Source of the DNA: Streptomyces sp. NBC_00448
Lineage (GTDB): Bacteria; Actinomycetota; Actinomycetes; Streptomycetales; Streptomycetaceae
NCBI RefSeq assembly: GCF_036014115.1
Contig: NZ_CP107913.1
Coordinates: 3,103,001 to 3,167,000 of the forward strand
Length of the DNA: 64,000 nucleotides
Direction of reading: 5' to 3'
Within the stretch, counting starts at the first letter, position 1. Each line of letters begins with the position of its first letter. Made by a program: the position numbers and the translations under genes. Below are positions 25,242 to 32,920 of the stretch, piece by piece. A model generated the notes under the pieces. That model made no database searches and was not told the origin of the DNA. It saw only the letters and a program-made list of their open reading frames with translations.

Positions 25242-26162
25242 TCAGCCTTTCACGGCTCCGGCGGAGACACCGGAGACAAGTTTGCGCTGGATGATCATGA
25301 AGAAGAGGACGACGGGGAGCGAGAAGACGACCGACCCGGCCATCTGACCGCTGAAGTCGGTGCCGGTCAGCGGGGTGGAGAACGAGGCGAGCCAGACCGG
25401 CAGGGTGTAGTGGCTCTGGTCCTTCATGAAGGTGAACGCGATGAGGTAGTCGTTCCAGGCGGCGATGAAGGCGAAGATTCCGGAGGCGATCACGCCGGGG
25501 ACGACCAGCGGGAAGAGGATGCGGGAGAGCACCTGCCAGGTGCTCGCGCCGTCGATGCGCGCGGCTTCCTCGATCTCGACCGGGATGGCGACGAAGAAGC
25601 CGCGCATCACCCAGATGGAGAACGGCAGCACCAGCGCCAGGTACGCCAGGATCAGACCGGTGTACGTGCCCAGCAGCCCGGCCTTGTTGAAGACGATGAA
25701 GGTCGGGATGAGCAGCGCGGTGCCGGGCAGCATCTGGACGACCAGGATCGCGACCATGATGGTGCGCCGGCCGCGGAACCGGAACCGGGTCAGGGCCGCG
25801 GCGGCGAACATCCCCAGCACGACGGAGAGCGCCACCGTCCCGCCCACCACGACGAGGCTGTTCCTGAGGTCCCGGGCGAAAGCGGTCTGGTTGATCGCGG
25901 CGTCGAAGTTCGCCAGCGTGGGCGAGGTGGGAAGGAACCGCGGGGTCGGGGTCATGGCCTGGGACCGCGGTTTGAACGCCGTGTTGATCATCCAGTAGAC
26001 GGGGAAGAACCACAGGACGCAGAACACCGCGGCGGTGAGGTTGGCGCCGACGCGCCCTCGCCGCCCTCGGCGCCGTCGAGGACGGCGCGCGGAAACGGAA
26101 GCGGAAGCCGAGGCAGAGGCGGAAGCAGAAGCCGAAGCGGAAGTGCTCGGGCGGCGGGTCAC
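25242..26162 (-). CDS. Carbohydrate ABC transporter permease (MalG type)
   Basis: The 306-residue inner-membrane protein has six hydrophobic helices and the EAA loop IEEAARIDGASTWQVLSRIL that docks the ATPase. The GTG start at 26162 overlaps the stop of the other permease (GTGA). Residues 6-23 are an unusual Ser-Ala repeat encoded by a degenerate hexanucleotide (about 26092-26148), followed by an Arg cluster. The tail precedes the first helix and may vary in length by slippage. It pairs with the upstream permease. No ATPase gene is present, as expected for an MsiK-energised importer. Confidence 0.93.
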   Translation of the reverse strand: MTRRPSTSASASASASASASASVSARRPRRRRGRRGRVGANLTAAVFCVLWFFPVYWMINTAFKPRSQAMTPTPRFLPTSPTLANFDAAINQTAFARDLRNSLVVVGGTVALSVVLGMFAAAALTRFRFRGRRTIMVAILVVQMLPGTALLIPTFIVFNKAGLLGTYTGLILAYLALVLPFSIWVMRGFFVAIPVEIEEAARIDGASTWQVLSRILFPLVVPGVIASGIFAFIAAWNDYLIAFTFMKDQSHYTLPVWLASFSTPLTGTDFSGQMAGSVVFSLPVVLFFMIIQRKLVSGVSAGAVKG

Positions 26163-27124
26163 AGATCCTCCCCGGAACGCAGCAGGTTGCGGATGTAGAG
26201 GGCCGTGAGTCCGAGCAGGACGACGGTGGTGACCACGGACAGCGCCGCGCCCTGGCCGATGTGGAAGTTCACGAAGGCGGTCTTGTAGGAGTAGATCCCC
26301 AACGTGGTCGTGGCGTCGTCGGGTCCGCCGGAGGAGATCAGCCAGATCTGGTTGAAGACGTTGAAGTCCCAGATCACCGACATCAGCGTGACCAGGAGCA
26401 GGGTGGGCCGCAGCATCGGCAGGGTGATCGACCACCACACCCGCCACTCGCCGGCGCCGTCCAGCCGTGCGGCCTCGTCGAGTTCGGCCGGAAGCTGGGT
26501 GAGGGCCGCGTAGAGGGTGAGCGCGATGAAGGGCACCGCCTGCCAGACGACGAGCGCCCCGATGGACAGGTAGGCCAGCCAGGCGTTGTTGGACCAGTCG
26601 GTGCTGGTCATGTCGCCGAAGAGGTGGGTCTGGGTGAGCAGCCAGTTGACCACGCCGTACCCGGGCTGGAACAGCCACTTCCACACCAGCGAGGAGGCGA
26701 CGGTGGGCATCGCCCAGGCGAAGATCAGCACCACCGTGGTGAGGGTGCGCATGCCGCTGCCGAGCTTGGTCAGCAGATGGGCCACGCCGGTGCCGATGAC
26801 GACGCTGCCGAGCACCATGGCCGCGGTGAAGACGGCGGTACGGCCCAGCGAGCGCCAGAACTCGGCGCTGCCGAACAAGGTGCCGTACTGGCTGACGCCG
26901 ACAATCCGGTAGGCGCCGGTGAACAGGGTGCGCTGGTTGTAGTCGGTGAACGAGGCCCACACGAGGAACGCGATCGGCAGCACGCTGACGGCGATCAGGA
27001 CGAGCCCGGCGGGGGTGAGCAGCAGCCACGGGGCCAGGTGGTGGCGACGGCGCCGCGGTGCGGGGCCGGGCGGAGAACCGGTCGGAGGGGCGTGGCGGAC
27101 ACGCGTCATCAGGGAACTGGTCAT
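26159..27124 (-). CDS. Carbohydrate ABC transporter permease (MalF type)
   Basis: This 321-residue protein has about six transmembrane helices. The EAA motif ELDEAARLDGAGEWRVWW identifies it as a sugar ABC permease. It forms the membrane channel with the partner encoded immediately downstream, which it overlaps by four bases. An Arg/Pro-rich cytoplasmic leader of about 28 residues precedes the first helix. The ATG at 27124 follows AGAGAAG; a second ATG five codons in is possible. It lies 179 bases from the binding-protein gene. Confidence 0.93.
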   Translation of the reverse strand: MTSSLMTRVRHAPPTGSPPGPAPRRRRHHLAPWLLLTPAGLVLIAVSVLPIAFLVWASFTDYNQRTLFTGAYRIVGVSQYGTLFGSAEFWRSLGRTAVFTAAMVLGSVVIGTGVAHLLTKLGSGMRTLTTVVLIFAWAMPTVASSLVWKWLFQPGYGVVNWLLTQTHLFGDMTSTDWSNNAWLAYLSIGALVVWQAVPFIALTLYAALTQLPAELDEAARLDGAGEWRVWWSITLPMLRPTLLLVTLMSVIWDFNVFNQIWLISSGGPDDATTTLGIYSYKTAFVNFHIGQGAALSVVTTVVLLGLTALYIRNLLRSGEDL

Positions 27125-27303
27125 GGGTCTTCTCTGGGTTCTGGCGGACAGCGCGGCCGCCGAACACCTGGTCGCGTGCCCACGCTGGTCTGGGGGGTCG
27201 ACCGGAATCGCCGGTACGACGGGGGCCGGTGACGGCCGCGGGTCAGCGGATCACCCCTCCGCGCCGGCGGTCGGCGGCGCGGCCCTGGATCACGCGGGGC
27301 CGG

Positions 27304-28629
27304 TCACTGCCCGGAGTTGAGCACCTTGGACGCGGCGCCGTCGAAGGCCGTGGCCGCCGTGGACGGCGACTTGGAGCCGGAGGCGATCGAGCTGAAGAGG
27401 CTGTTGATGTCCTTGTCGCCCTCGATCTGTGCCCAGTCGGCGCTGGCCGGAGTGGCGTCGGAGCGCAGCGCGGCCTCGAAGAAGCCCTTGTTGAGCGCGG
27501 TGAGGTGCGCCTTGGCCGCCGTGATCCCCTGGGAGCTGTTGGGGATGAAGCCCTCCTTGCCGGCGATCCAGGTGGACTGCACGCTCGGGCTCGCCGCGAT
27601 CTTCGTCCAGGCGAGGGCGAGTTCGGTGTTCTTGCTGTGCGCGGCGATGCCCCAGTCCGAGCCGCCGAGGAACACCGGCTGGTTCTGGCCCGACGTGCCG
27701 GGGAACGGGAAGGTGCCCAGGTCGGAGTCGGTCAGCTTCGGGTTGGCCTTCTCGATGGCGGCGATGAACCCGCTGGTGGCGATGATGGCCGAGGTCTTGC
27801 CGTCGGCGAGGACCTGCGTCTGATCGGGCGTCAGCGCGTCGACGGTGCGTGACGCGGGGCTGGAGTAGGTGTTCTGGAACGCCTTGAACGCCCGCAGTCC
27901 CCGCTGGGCCGCGGCTGAGGTCAGCCCCGGTTGCCAGTCGGAGCCCTTCTTCGTGGCGATGGCGCCGCCCGCGTCCCAGACGTACTGGATGCCCGCGTAC
28001 CAGTTCTGGCCGGGGTAGTAGAAGGGCGAGAAGTCCTTGGCCGGGTGGGCGGTGCGCACCTTGTCCAGGTCCGCGGTCAGTTCGGCGTAGGTCGTGGGCG
28101 CCTTGGTCACCCCGGCCTGCGCCCACATGGTCTTGTTGTAGATGACCGCGCGCGCCCCGGCGAAGCCCGGGACACCGTAGAGATGCCCGTCCACGGTGGC
28201 CGGGTCGACCAGGCCGGCCAGCCAGGTCCGCTGCTGCGCCAGGTCCTCGCGGTAGGAGGTGAGGTCCTTCAGGCCGCCGTTCGCGGCGAACGCGGCGACC
28301 TGGGTGTTGCCGATGTCCAGCACGTCGGGGGGGTTGGCGGTCGACAGCGCCGTGGTGACCTTGGTGGTGATGTCGTCCCAGCTCTGCACCTGGATGCTGA
28401 CCTTCGCCCCGGTCTGCTGGGTGAACCGGCTGTCGATCGCCTTGAGCGTGGCGTCGCTGTAGTCGCCGTCCATCACCCACACGGTGAGCTTGCCGGCCTT
28501 GCCGCCGGTGGCCGAGACCTGGCGCTGGTCGGTGCTGGAGCCGCCGTTCCCGGCGCTGCCGCAGGCGGCCAGGCCGCCGGCCAGCGCGAGCACGAGGGCG
28601 GCCGCGAGCGTGCCTTGTCTGTACGTCAT
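27304..28629 (-). CDS. Sugar-binding lipoprotein of an ABC importer
   Basis: This 441-residue solute-binding protein has a lipoprotein signal ending in the lipobox LAACG; Cys23 should be lipidated. The mature protein has the cluster-B sugar-binding layout: LTVWVMDGD, DITTKVTTAL, PDVLDIGNTQVAAF and SDWGIAAHSKN. It captures an oligosaccharide outside the membrane and delivers it to the two permeases. The ATG follows CGAAGGAAG. A perfect inverted repeat lies 22 bases upstream. The operon order (ROK regulator, binding protein, permeases, GH20) indicates an amino-sugar glycan substrate, but specificity cannot be read from sequence. Confidence 0.94.
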   Translation of the reverse strand: MTYRQGTLAAALVLALAGGLAACGSAGNGGSSTDQRQVSATGGKAGKLTVWVMDGDYSDATLKAIDSRFTQQTGAKVSIQVQSWDDITTKVTTALSTANPPDVLDIGNTQVAAFAANGGLKDLTSYREDLAQQRTWLAGLVDPATVDGHLYGVPGFAGARAVIYNKTMWAQAGVTKAPTTYAELTADLDKVRTAHPAKDFSPFYYPGQNWYAGIQYVWDAGGAIATKKGSDWQPGLTSAAAQRGLRAFKAFQNTYSSPASRTVDALTPDQTQVLADGKTSAIIATSGFIAAIEKANPKLTDSDLGTFPFPGTSGQNQPVFLGGSDWGIAAHSKNTELALAWTKIAASPSVQSTWIAGKEGFIPNSSQGITAAKAHLTALNKGFFEAALRSDATPASADWAQIEGDKDINSLFSSIASGSKSPSTAATAFDGAASKVLNSGQ

Positions 28630-28650
28630 GGTGCTTCCTTCGGGGCATGT

Positions 28651-28667
28651 CCGGTGACGGTCACCGG
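28651..28667. promoter_or_regulatory. Palindrome CCGGTGACGGTCACCGG before the binding-protein gene
   Basis: Two perfect eight-base arms flank a single G, 22-38 bases upstream of the start codon. The position suits a repressor site or a leader hairpin. It is unlike the CTTAAG sites before the ROK gene and unlike the DasR consensus. Confidence 0.5.
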
Positions 28668-28769
28668 TTTTCCGGCAGAACTCATGGCTGTGCGGCGGGG
28701 CGCGGGACGAACAGCTCGCGTCCGCGGACGCCGGTACGAAGGCCCGGTCTCGCGCGCGCGACCGGGCGG

Positions 28770-29957
28770 TCAGAGGACGTTCAGTTCTCCGGCGAGCACG
28801 AGGCACGCCGCACCCTGGAGGATCAGGTCGTGGTCCTCGGTCAGGGCCCTGATCCGCAGCGAGGCGCCGATCGGCGGCAGGGTGCGCATCCTGACGGTGT
28901 CGGCGGCGGCCTCCAGCAGCGGGCCCTGGAGCAGTTCCGCCGCGCCGACGAGGACCAGTTCGTTGAGGTTGAGCGCGCAGGCGATCGGGGCGAGCACCAT
29001 GCCGAGCGCCTCGCCGGCGCCGGTCAGGATCTCCGCCCGCTGCCCGGCGCCGGCCTCGGCCAGCCGCTCCCGCAGGCAGCCGGCGTCGATCAGGGGGTCG
29101 AGGCACCCGCGGCGGCCGCAGATGCACAAAGCCCCGGCCGGATCGACCGTGACGTGCCCGATCTCGCCCGCGGCGAACTGCTCCCCCTCCACGAGCTGGC
29201 CGTCCACCACCAGCCCCGCGCCGACCCCGTGTTCGGTCAGGATCACCATCAGGTTCAGCGAGCGCGCCTCTCGCAGATGGAGCACCGCCAGCGCGGCGGC
29301 GTTCGCGTCGTTGCCGACGTACGCCGGGACACCGAACCGCTCGGTGAGCCGTGCGGCCATCGGCAGGCCCTGCCAACCCAGGTGCGCCGCATGGCGGATG
29401 ACTCCCCGGTCGTCCACGGTGCCGGGCGTGGCCACGCCCAGGCCGAGCACCCGGCTCGGGGCCGCGTCCACCAACCGGGCCGCCAGTTCGGCGACCAGGT
29501 CCCAGGCCGCCGCGCCGACGGCGTCCCCGATGTCGGTCCTGGCCCGGGCCACCACCCTCCCGCGCAGATCCGTGACCGCTCCGGAGAAGTGGCCGTCCGG
29601 CGAGAGGTCCAGCACGACGGCGCTCCTGCTGCCGTCCTGGATCTCCACCAGCGGGGACGGCTTGCCGCGCCGCGGGCCGCTCTCCACCGGCCGCTCCGCG
29701 TACGCCACCAGGCCGTCCGACTCCAACTCCGCGACCAGCGCCGAGATCGTCGGCGCCGTCAGTCCGGACTCGCGGGTCAGGTCCGCCCGGCTCATCGCGC
29801 CCTGGCGGTACAGGGTCGTCAGGACCAGCGAGCGATTGTGGGCTCGGCTGTCCTGGGTCTGCGCCTTCGTGCGCTCGGCCCGTCTGCGCGGAACGGGCGG
29901 CAGAGCGAACAGCCCCCTGGGCGGGCGCTGTCCCTTGGCCGTCCTCGCATCACTCAC
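28770..29957 (-). CDS. ROK-family transcriptional repressor
   Basis: The 395-residue protein joins an N-terminal winged helix (about residues 40-95, GAMSRADLTRESGLTAPTISAL) to a ROK sugar-kinase-like domain. The ROK zinc site is partly visible as a CICGRRGCLD motif, preceded by GEIGHVTVDP. An ATP-like motif LGLGVATPGTVDD is present, but such regulators bind sugars as effectors. It sits upstream of the binding-protein gene on the same strand and divergent from a secreted lectin protein. CTTAAG palindromes lie at both promoters. It probably represses itself, the divergent gene and perhaps the importer. Confidence 0.92.
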   Translation of the reverse strand: MSDARTAKGQRPPRGLFALPPVPRRRAERTKAQTQDSRAHNRSLVLTTLYRQGAMSRADLTRESGLTAPTISALVAELESDGLVAYAERPVESGPRRGKPSPLVEIQDGSRSAVVLDLSPDGHFSGAVTDLRGRVVARARTDIGDAVGAAAWDLVAELAARLVDAAPSRVLGLGVATPGTVDDRGVIRHAAHLGWQGLPMAARLTERFGVPAYVGNDANAAALAVLHLREARSLNLMVILTEHGVGAGLVVDGQLVEGEQFAAGEIGHVTVDPAGALCICGRRGCLDPLIDAGCLRERLAEAGAGQRAEILTGAGEALGMVLAPIACALNLNELVLVGAAELLQGPLLEAAADTVRMRTLPPIGASLRIRALTEDHDLILQGAACLVLAGELNVL

Positions 29958-29984
29958 CGGGGCTCCAATTTCTTAGATGTCTTT

Positions 29985-30003
29985 ACTTAAGACGCCTTAA
30001 GGC
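29985..30003. promoter_or_regulatory. ROK operator candidate at its own promoter
   Basis: ACTTAAGACGCCTTAAGG holds two CTTAAG palindromes nine bases apart. It overlaps or follows the -10 region of a minus-strand promoter whose TTGACA -35 is the complement of TGTCAA at 30023-30028. Confidence 0.65.
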
Positions 30004-30076
30004 TGGCTCGGCGGCACACCCCTGTCAAGAGGTGCGGCGGCCCCGGGATCGCCAACGGCGTCCCTCCGCAGCCCTC

Positions 30077-30082
30077 TTGACA
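30077..30082 (+). promoter_or_regulatory. -35 element TTGACA of the secreted lectin protein
   Basis: A consensus TTGACA within CTCTTGACAGG is followed about 17 bases later by CAACCT (30100-30105), a poor -10. The same CTCTTGACAGG is found on the other strand near 30022 for the ROK gene, followed by CAGCCT at the same distance. The two promoters are therefore mirror copies. Confidence 0.5.
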
Positions 30083-30114
30083 GGACCGGAGCGGCATCCC
30101 AACCTTCTAAGGCC

Positions 30115-30139
30115 ACTTAAATTAAGCGTCTTAAGTTAT
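30115..30139. promoter_or_regulatory. ROK operator candidate at the divergent promoter
   Basis: CACTTAAATTAAGCGTCTTAAG contains TTAAATTAA and CTTAAG elements and shares GCGTCTTAAGT with the site at 29985-30003. It lies just downstream of the presumed -10, where a bound repressor would block transcription. Confidence 0.65.
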
Positions 30140-30220
30140 GGACGCCCTCGCGCGTGGCGTTCACGACACCTGCCGCCCGCGGCGGCCCACCCCGCAGTCC
30201 CCTCGCCCTACGGAGGCACC

Positions 30221-32419
30221 ATGCCACCCAGCAGATCTCGCTCCGCCACGGCGGGGCGCCGGAGGACAGCACTGACCGGAGCCCTGTCGGGGGTCCTCGT
30301 GGCCGGACTGGCGGTGACCGGGCTGGTGAGTCCGACGTCCGCGGCGGCGGCCACCGCGGGGCCGATCACCATCGGCGGAAAGTGCCTGGACGACGCGGAC
30401 TTCGGCACCGGCAACGGCTCGGTCGTCCAGGTGTTCACCTGCAACGGCTCGTCGGCGCAGAACTGGACCTGGCAGGCCGACGGCGCCCTCACCGTGACCG
30501 TCGGCAGCACCACGAAGTGCCTGGACGTCACCGGGGCCTCGAATGCCGACGGCGCCCTCGTCCAGCTCTACGACTGCGTCGCCGGTGCCCCGCAGCAGGG
30601 CTTCCGGCACCTGCCCGACGGCACGCTCTACAGCGCCAGGTCAGCCAAGTGCCTTGCCGTGCAAGGAGGTTCGATCGAGGACCACGCGCGCGTCGGCCTG
30701 GAGCCCTGCGACCCCGCCCAGAGCACCGAGCAGTGGTCCGCGCCCTCCGCACCGGCCTCGGGGTACACCCTGTCCGGGGCCGCCCCCGTCCCGTACGACC
30801 GCTCCGACGACACCCCCGCGTCCGTCTTCACCGACCAGGACGGCAGCTTCTACTACACCCAGGCCCACTCCCTGTACGGGCCGACCGACTCACGGCAGTG
30901 GAAGTTCTACACCGGCGCCGACTTCGACAACTCGTCCGACGCGTCGATCGACACCGCGGTCAACCCCGCCAACAGCGCCGACCGCAACGACGACACCACC
31001 TGGCGCTGCAACAACAGCCCGACCGGCACGTCGGCCAGCTACGACACGGCCGACCTCGCCGGATACGCGGAGCGCAACTACTGCGACCTGAGCGGCGTAT
31101 GGGTCGACCCCGACACCGGCTGGTGGTACGGCCTGGTCCACAACGAGTTCACGCCCAGCCCCTTCGACGACGGCATGCACTACGACGGGATCGACTACGC
31201 CGTCTCCAAGGACCACGGCGCCACCTGGGCGATCCAGGGCCACGCCATCACCTCGCCGTACAGCACCCAGCGGGGCGACACCGCCGCCTTCCCGCAACAG
31301 ACCTACTACTACGGCGACGGCGACCAGCGCATGTTCGTCGACTACGCGTCCGGCTACTTCTACGTCTTCTACGCCTCCCGCACCCTCAACAAGTCCGGCG
31401 GCGGGTCCATCTGGGAGGAGCACGCCGCACGCGCCCCCATCTCGCAGAAGATGGCCGGCTCGTCCTGGCAGAAGTGGTACGACGGCGCCTGGCAGTCACC
31501 CGGCGTCGGGGGCGCCGAGAGCGACATCGTCCCCGCGGACGGCGGCGGCCCCGGATACATCGACGCCGGGGACGACTACCACCCCGCCACCGCCGGCAGC
31601 ACCGCCGCCCAGGTCGGCGCCGGCACCCTGCCGGACAACTCCCAACTGGCCGTCATGAACGTCGCCTGGGACGCCTACCTCGGCAAGTACATCGCCACCC
31701 CGCAGAACAACGTCGCCCAGAACACCGGCGTCGACACCCCGCTGCACGTCTACGCCACCGACAGCCTGGCCAGCGAGAAGTGGGTCGACCTCGGCCTGGT
31801 CACCAGCGACACCAACGGCGCGTGGTACCGCTGGTTCCTGGACCCCGCCAACAAGACCAGCTCCACGGTGGTCGGCAGGACCTTCCGCTCGTACTGCGCC
31901 TTCGAGTGCTCGGGCGACAGCCAGGGCGAGTACGTCGACGTCACCCTGGCGCCGACCTCCGCCTCGCGGCTGCCGGCGGCGCCCGTCACCGGCGCCACGC
32001 AGATCACCGCGGGCAACGGCAGGTTCCTCAAGCAGAGCGGCACGTCGCTGACGACCACCTCCTCCTCCCGCGCCGCCGACCAGCACTGGACCTTCACCGC
32101 AACCGGCGACGGCTTCTACACCGTCGCCAACGCCGCGACCGGCCAGGTCCTCGGGGTGGGGACCGGCGACGCCGGACGCGCCTGGGGCGCCCCGGTCACC
32201 GTCGGCACGCCCGGCTCGGCCCCCGCCGTCGGGATGCAGTGGAGCGTCCAGAAGACGACGTCGGGCGGCTTCCGCCTGGTCAACCGGTACAGCGGGCTGG
32301 CGCTCAGCATGACCGCGGGCGCCGTGACCACCTCGCCGCAGCGCGGCTGGGACAACAGCACCGCGAAGGGCGGCGACCGGACCCCGTCCGCCGCCCAGTT
32401 GCTCTCCTTCACCCGCTGA
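30221..32419 (+). CDS. Secreted lectin / beta-propeller glycosidase-like protein
   Basis: The 732-residue precursor has a signal peptide ending near residues 40-46 (TSAAAATA). Residues 50-180 form a ricin-B (CBM13) trefoil with QxW-type repeats (SSAQNWTWQ, KCLDVTG, QSTEQWS). Residues 190-590 look like a sialidase-type beta-propeller with one clear Asp-box, SKDHGATW at 329-336, and many Tyr/Trp/Asp. A second lectin-like domain ends the protein (about 600-732, DQHWTFTATGDGFYTVAN). I cannot assign a GH family or catalytic residues. The ATG follows CGGAGG. Divergence from the ROK repressor implies co-regulation with amino-sugar uptake; it may release the sugar that the operon imports. Confidence 0.88.
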   Translation: MPPSRSRSATAGRRRTALTGALSGVLVAGLAVTGLVSPTSAAAATAGPITIGGKCLDDADFGTGNGSVVQVFTCNGSSAQNWTWQADGALTVTVGSTTKCLDVTGASNADGALVQLYDCVAGAPQQGFRHLPDGTLYSARSAKCLAVQGGSIEDHARVGLEPCDPAQSTEQWSAPSAPASGYTLSGAAPVPYDRSDDTPASVFTDQDGSFYYTQAHSLYGPTDSRQWKFYTGADFDNSSDASIDTAVNPANSADRNDDTTWRCNNSPTGTSASYDTADLAGYAERNYCDLSGVWVDPDTGWWYGLVHNEFTPSPFDDGMHYDGIDYAVSKDHGATWAIQGHAITSPYSTQRGDTAAFPQQTYYYGDGDQRMFVDYASGYFYVFYASRTLNKSGGGSIWEEHAARAPISQKMAGSSWQKWYDGAWQSPGVGGAESDIVPADGGGPGYIDAGDDYHPATAGSTAAQVGAGTLPDNSQLAVMNVAWDAYLGKYIATPQNNVAQNTGVDTPLHVYATDSLASEKWVDLGLVTSDTNGAWYRWFLDPANKTSSTVVGRTFRSYCAFECSGDSQGEYVDVTLAPTSASRLPAAPVTGATQITAGNGRFLKQSGTSLTTTSSSRAADQHWTFTATGDGFYTVANAATGQVLGVGTGDAGRAWGAPVTVGTPGSAPAVGMQWSVQKTTSGGFRLVNRYSGLALSMTAGAVTTSPQRGWDNSTAKGGDRTPSAAQLLSFTR

Positions 32420-32452
32420 GCGGCGCGCCCCGGCGAACTCCCGGCCCCTCCC

Positions 32453-32493
32453 GGTGCCTGCCGCCGCCCGCACATCGCGCGGCGGCAGGCACC
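32453..32493 (+). terminator. Strong hairpin terminator of the lectin/propeller gene
   Basis: Fifteen-base perfect arms, GGTGCCTGCCGCCGC (32453-32467) and its complement (32479-32493), enclose an 11-base loop. It starts 33 bases after the stop codon. No U-tract follows. Confidence 0.8.
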
Positions 32494-32604
32494 CGCACCT
32501 CGCGCGGCACGCGCCCGCCTCCTCCCCTGCGTATTCCGCGTACGTCCAACAGATGAGACCCCGGACACCCGGAACGCGTGATTCCCGCCACGCCTGATAC
32601 CCAT

Positions 32605-32622
32605 TGCGCTCAAATGAGCGCA
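32605..32622. promoter_or_regulatory. Palindrome upstream of ppdK
   Basis: TGCGCTCAAATGAGCGCA has perfect eight-base arms around AA. It lies about 300 bases before ppdK in a local AT-rich patch, a plausible operator. The regulator is not known. Confidence 0.5.
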
Positions 32623-32920
32623 CATCAGAGCGCCCTACTTCTCGAATGCTCGGCACTCAGTGCCACCCCGGTTGCGTACACCCACCCACCACACCCGTCA
32701 CCCTGCGTACGCGAACCGCCCGCCGCACCTCGCGCTGCGAGGTCTTCCGTTCGACTCGTGAACGGAGGGCCCGGCCCCGACGGACGGCCGCGCACTTTGG
32801 ATTAGACGGCAGACGAGCGGTTACACCCGTGTGTCGTGGTGATGGACATACGTAGGCACCTTCGAGATGGGTACGCTCCCCGCCGTCAGGGCATCCAGGA
32901 CGCGAGGAGTCAACGGACCC

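Larger units (their letters stand above)
32420..32920 (+). promoter_or_regulatory. Gap before ppdK: terminator, palindrome and ppdK leader
   Basis: This 501-base stretch holds no gene I can support. It begins with the strong hairpin at 32453-32493, then carries the palindrome at 32605-32622 in AT-richer DNA. The rest is the ppdK promoter and leader, with no clear -10/-35 match. Confidence 0.6.

Noticed and set aside
25242..27167. A 641-residue single permease frame
   Set aside because: The upstream part is out of frame with the MalF-type permease; the GTGA overlap at 26159-26162 shows two separate genes.
28630..28769. DasR operator for the amino-sugar operon
   Set aside because: No match to the ACTGGTCTAGACCACT-type consensus; other palindromes are present instead.
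27304..29376. A 690-residue frame extending the binding protein to 29376
   Set aside because: The lipoprotein signal starts at 28629 with a good ribosome site; the extension lies antisense-like over the ROK gene in the wrong frame.
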